DNA of 7,746 bases from an uncultured Flavobacteriales bacterium. GTDB taxonomy: Bacteria; Bacteroidota; Bacteroidia; Flavobacteriales_E; Vicingaceae. The notes under the pieces were generated by a model, which was given only the letters and a program-made list of their open reading frames with translations, did not search any database and was not told where the DNA came from. The position numbers and the translations under genes are program-made. Shown here in pieces: positions 7,090 to 7,746 of this stretch; positions within the stretch are counted from its first letter, which is position 1; every line of letters starts with the position of its first letter. The stretch covers positions 1 to 7,746 of the forward strand of contig CAJXRL010000127.1 in NCBI GenBank assembly GCA_913059105.1. Reading direction: 5' to 3'.

Positions 7090-7254
7090 AATGGCAGGTC
7101 TTCTGACTTACTCCCCTTTGACCGCCTTCCCATTCGTTGGATAACGAAAAGTGGCATTAAATGGCCATTGGTTAATGGAGCTTACAGCTGCGGGAACAGT
7201 CTCGAAATCTCATCGAATTCCCTTTTAATCACAATCGAAATTGCAAACCTTTAA
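7090..7254 (-). promoter_or_regulatory. Cobalamin (vitamin B12) riboswitch
   Basis: Read on the minus strand, this region carries the conserved core of the adenosylcobalamin/cobalamin riboswitch in the right order. The 5' AAAGGTTTGC segment pairs through AGGT with ACCT of the 3' B12 box. AAAAGGGAA and TTCCC form an early stem. CCCGCAGCTGTAAGC (plus 7180-7194) matches the near-invariant CCGCAACTGTAAGC. A hairpin CCATT-AACC-AATGG (7165-7178) fits P5 with loop L5. GCCACT ... GGGAAGGC encloses the hairpin TTCGTT-ATCC-AACGAA (7133-7148). The B12 box AAGTCAGAAGACCTGCC is at 7093-7109. The riboswitch lies about 150 nt ahead of the first operon gene and should switch off the uptake operon when corrinoid is plentiful. 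The mechanism, at translation or at termination, is not settled by the sequence, although no strong terminator is visible. Confidence 0.96.
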
Positions 7255-7274
7255 GCCCAGATTTAACTGGACTG

Positions 7275-7307
7275 CAAAAGTAGTCCAAATTTTATTTGAA
7301 ATACCAA
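7275..7307 (-). promoter_or_regulatory. Promoter of the B12 operon (Bacteroidota type)
   Basis: On the minus strand TACTTTTG (plus 7275-7282) is a perfect match to the Bacteroidota -7 box TAnnTTTG. A -33-like TTG is at 7305-7307, with a spacer of 22 bp against a usual 19-21. Transcription would begin at about 7268-7270, just ahead of the first riboswitch pairing element at 7254. This spacing is what a riboswitch-controlled operon needs and supports the call. Confidence 0.6.
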
Positions 7308-7312
7308 CAAAA

Positions 7313-7347
7313 TTGAAAATAAAAAACTTAGGCTTTGTATACCTTTG
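7313..7347 (+). promoter_or_regulatory. Promoter of the SUI1-like gene, possibly leaderless
   Basis: TACCTTTG at 7340-7347 is a perfect TAnnTTTG -7 box on the plus strand. The nearest -33-like TTG is at 7313-7315 with a long 24-bp spacer. Only four bases separate the box from the ATG at 7352, so transcription from it would begin at or within a few bases of the start codon, giving an mRNA with almost no leader. Confidence 0.5.
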
Positions 7348-7351
7348 TGTT

Positions 7352-7690
7352 ATGGGAAAACAATCGAAAAATAGCAGAGTGGTCTACTCTACCAATCCTG
7401 ACTTTGAAGAAGATTTTGATCTAGAAGGCCAAGATACACTAGCCCCTGAAAAACAATTATTAGAAGTTCATCTAGATAAAAAAAACAGAGGCGGAAAAGT
7501 AGCGGTTGTAGTTAAAAACTTTGTTGGAACGGAAGAAGATCTAAAAGATTTAGGAAAGATGCTAAAAGCGGCTTGCGGAGTTGGTGGTAGTTCTAAAGAT
7601 GGTCAGATCATTATTCAAGGTGATAAACGAGAAAAGGTGATGGAATTGCTGAATAAAAAAGGGTACAAGACAAAGAGAGTTGGATCTTAA
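7352..7690 (+). CDS. SUI1/eIF1-like translation initiation factor (YciH family)
   Basis: This 112-residue cytoplasmic protein has a variable acidic N-terminal tail (about 1-35, with FEEDFDLEGQD) and then the SUI1 domain. Its hallmarks are RGGKVAVVVKNFVG (46-59), DLKDLGKMLKAACGVGGSSK (63-82), DGQIIIQGDKREKV (83-96) and the closing LLNKKGYKTKRVG. The family resembles eukaryotic eIF1; bacterial YciH is thought to bind the small ribosomal subunit and affect initiation fidelity, but its role in bacteria is poorly known. The length is normal for YciH. The frame is open back to a TTG at 7241, but that would run through the riboswitch end and both promoters and add 37 residues unlike the family, so the ATG at 7352 is chosen. 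The gene diverges from the B12 operon and shows no evident functional link to it. Confidence 0.93.
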   Translation: MGKQSKNSRVVYSTNPDFEEDFDLEGQDTLAPEKQLLEVHLDKKNRGGKVAVVVKNFVGTEEDLKDLGKMLKAACGVGGSSKDGQIIIQGDKREKVMELLNKKGYKTKRVGS

Positions 7691-7694
7691 CGTT

Positions 7695-7746
7695 AATTAT
7701 CAATTATCAATTATCAATTATCAATTATCAATTATCAATTATCAAT
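7695..7746. repeat. 7-bp tandem repeat AATTATC at the contig edge
   Basis: Seven perfect copies of AATTATC plus three bases of an eighth (52 bp) begin four bases after the stop codon of the SUI1-like gene and run off the end of the window. The copy number in the genome is unknown because the assembly stops inside the array, most likely because of it. No terminator hairpin is visible between the stop codon and the array. Confidence 0.95.

Noticed and set aside
7241..7351. 37-codon N-terminal extension of the SUI1-like protein from a TTG
   Set aside because: It would overlap the riboswitch and both promoters, adds residues unlike the family, and the ATG at 7352 gives a normal YciH length.

Overview
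The window looks like an assembled contig from an AT-rich member of the Bacteroidota, probably near the Flavobacteriales. The evidence is two proteins ending in a type IX secretion (T9SS) sorting domain, signal peptides cut before Gln, TAnnTTTG-type -7 promoter boxes, a lipoprotein with an acidic stretch after its Cys, and no clear Shine-Dalgarno sites. The genus cannot be told from this sequence.

Layout: bases 1-49 are not genomic. They are an Illumina Nextera i5 adapter ending in the transposon mosaic end. Bases 50-211 hold the 5' part of a minus-strand gene for an exported protein, cut off by the adapter. From 282 to 6940, six minus-strand genes are packed with gaps of 1 bp or less, or with overlaps of 1-11 bp. 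Between them and a divergent plus-strand gene at 7352-7690 lies a 411-bp control region. It holds a complete cobalamin (B12) riboswitch on the minus strand, a promoter for each direction, and a roughly 150-nt leader. The right edge (7695-7746) is a 7-bp tandem repeat running off the end.

Read from the riboswitch, the operon encodes: a beta-propeller-like secreted protein with a T9SS sorting domain; a secreted protein of unknown function, also with a T9SS sorting domain; a BtuB-like TonB-dependent receptor; a BtuG/DUF5074-like surface lipoprotein propeller; a BtuF-like cobalamin-binding protein without a signal peptide; and a Dph6-like PP-loop ATPase. The riboswitch ties all six to corrinoid uptake or use. 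The likely division of labour is capture at the surface by the two propellers and perhaps the unknown protein, passage through the outer membrane by the receptor, and handling inside the cell by the last two. No inner-membrane permease (BtuCD) is present here.

The plus-strand gene is a SUI1/eIF1-like (YciH family) translation factor, possibly made from a leaderless mRNA, and is not evidently connected to B12. The least described parts are the T9SS-exported B12-regulated proteins and the cytoplasmic pair at the operon's end.
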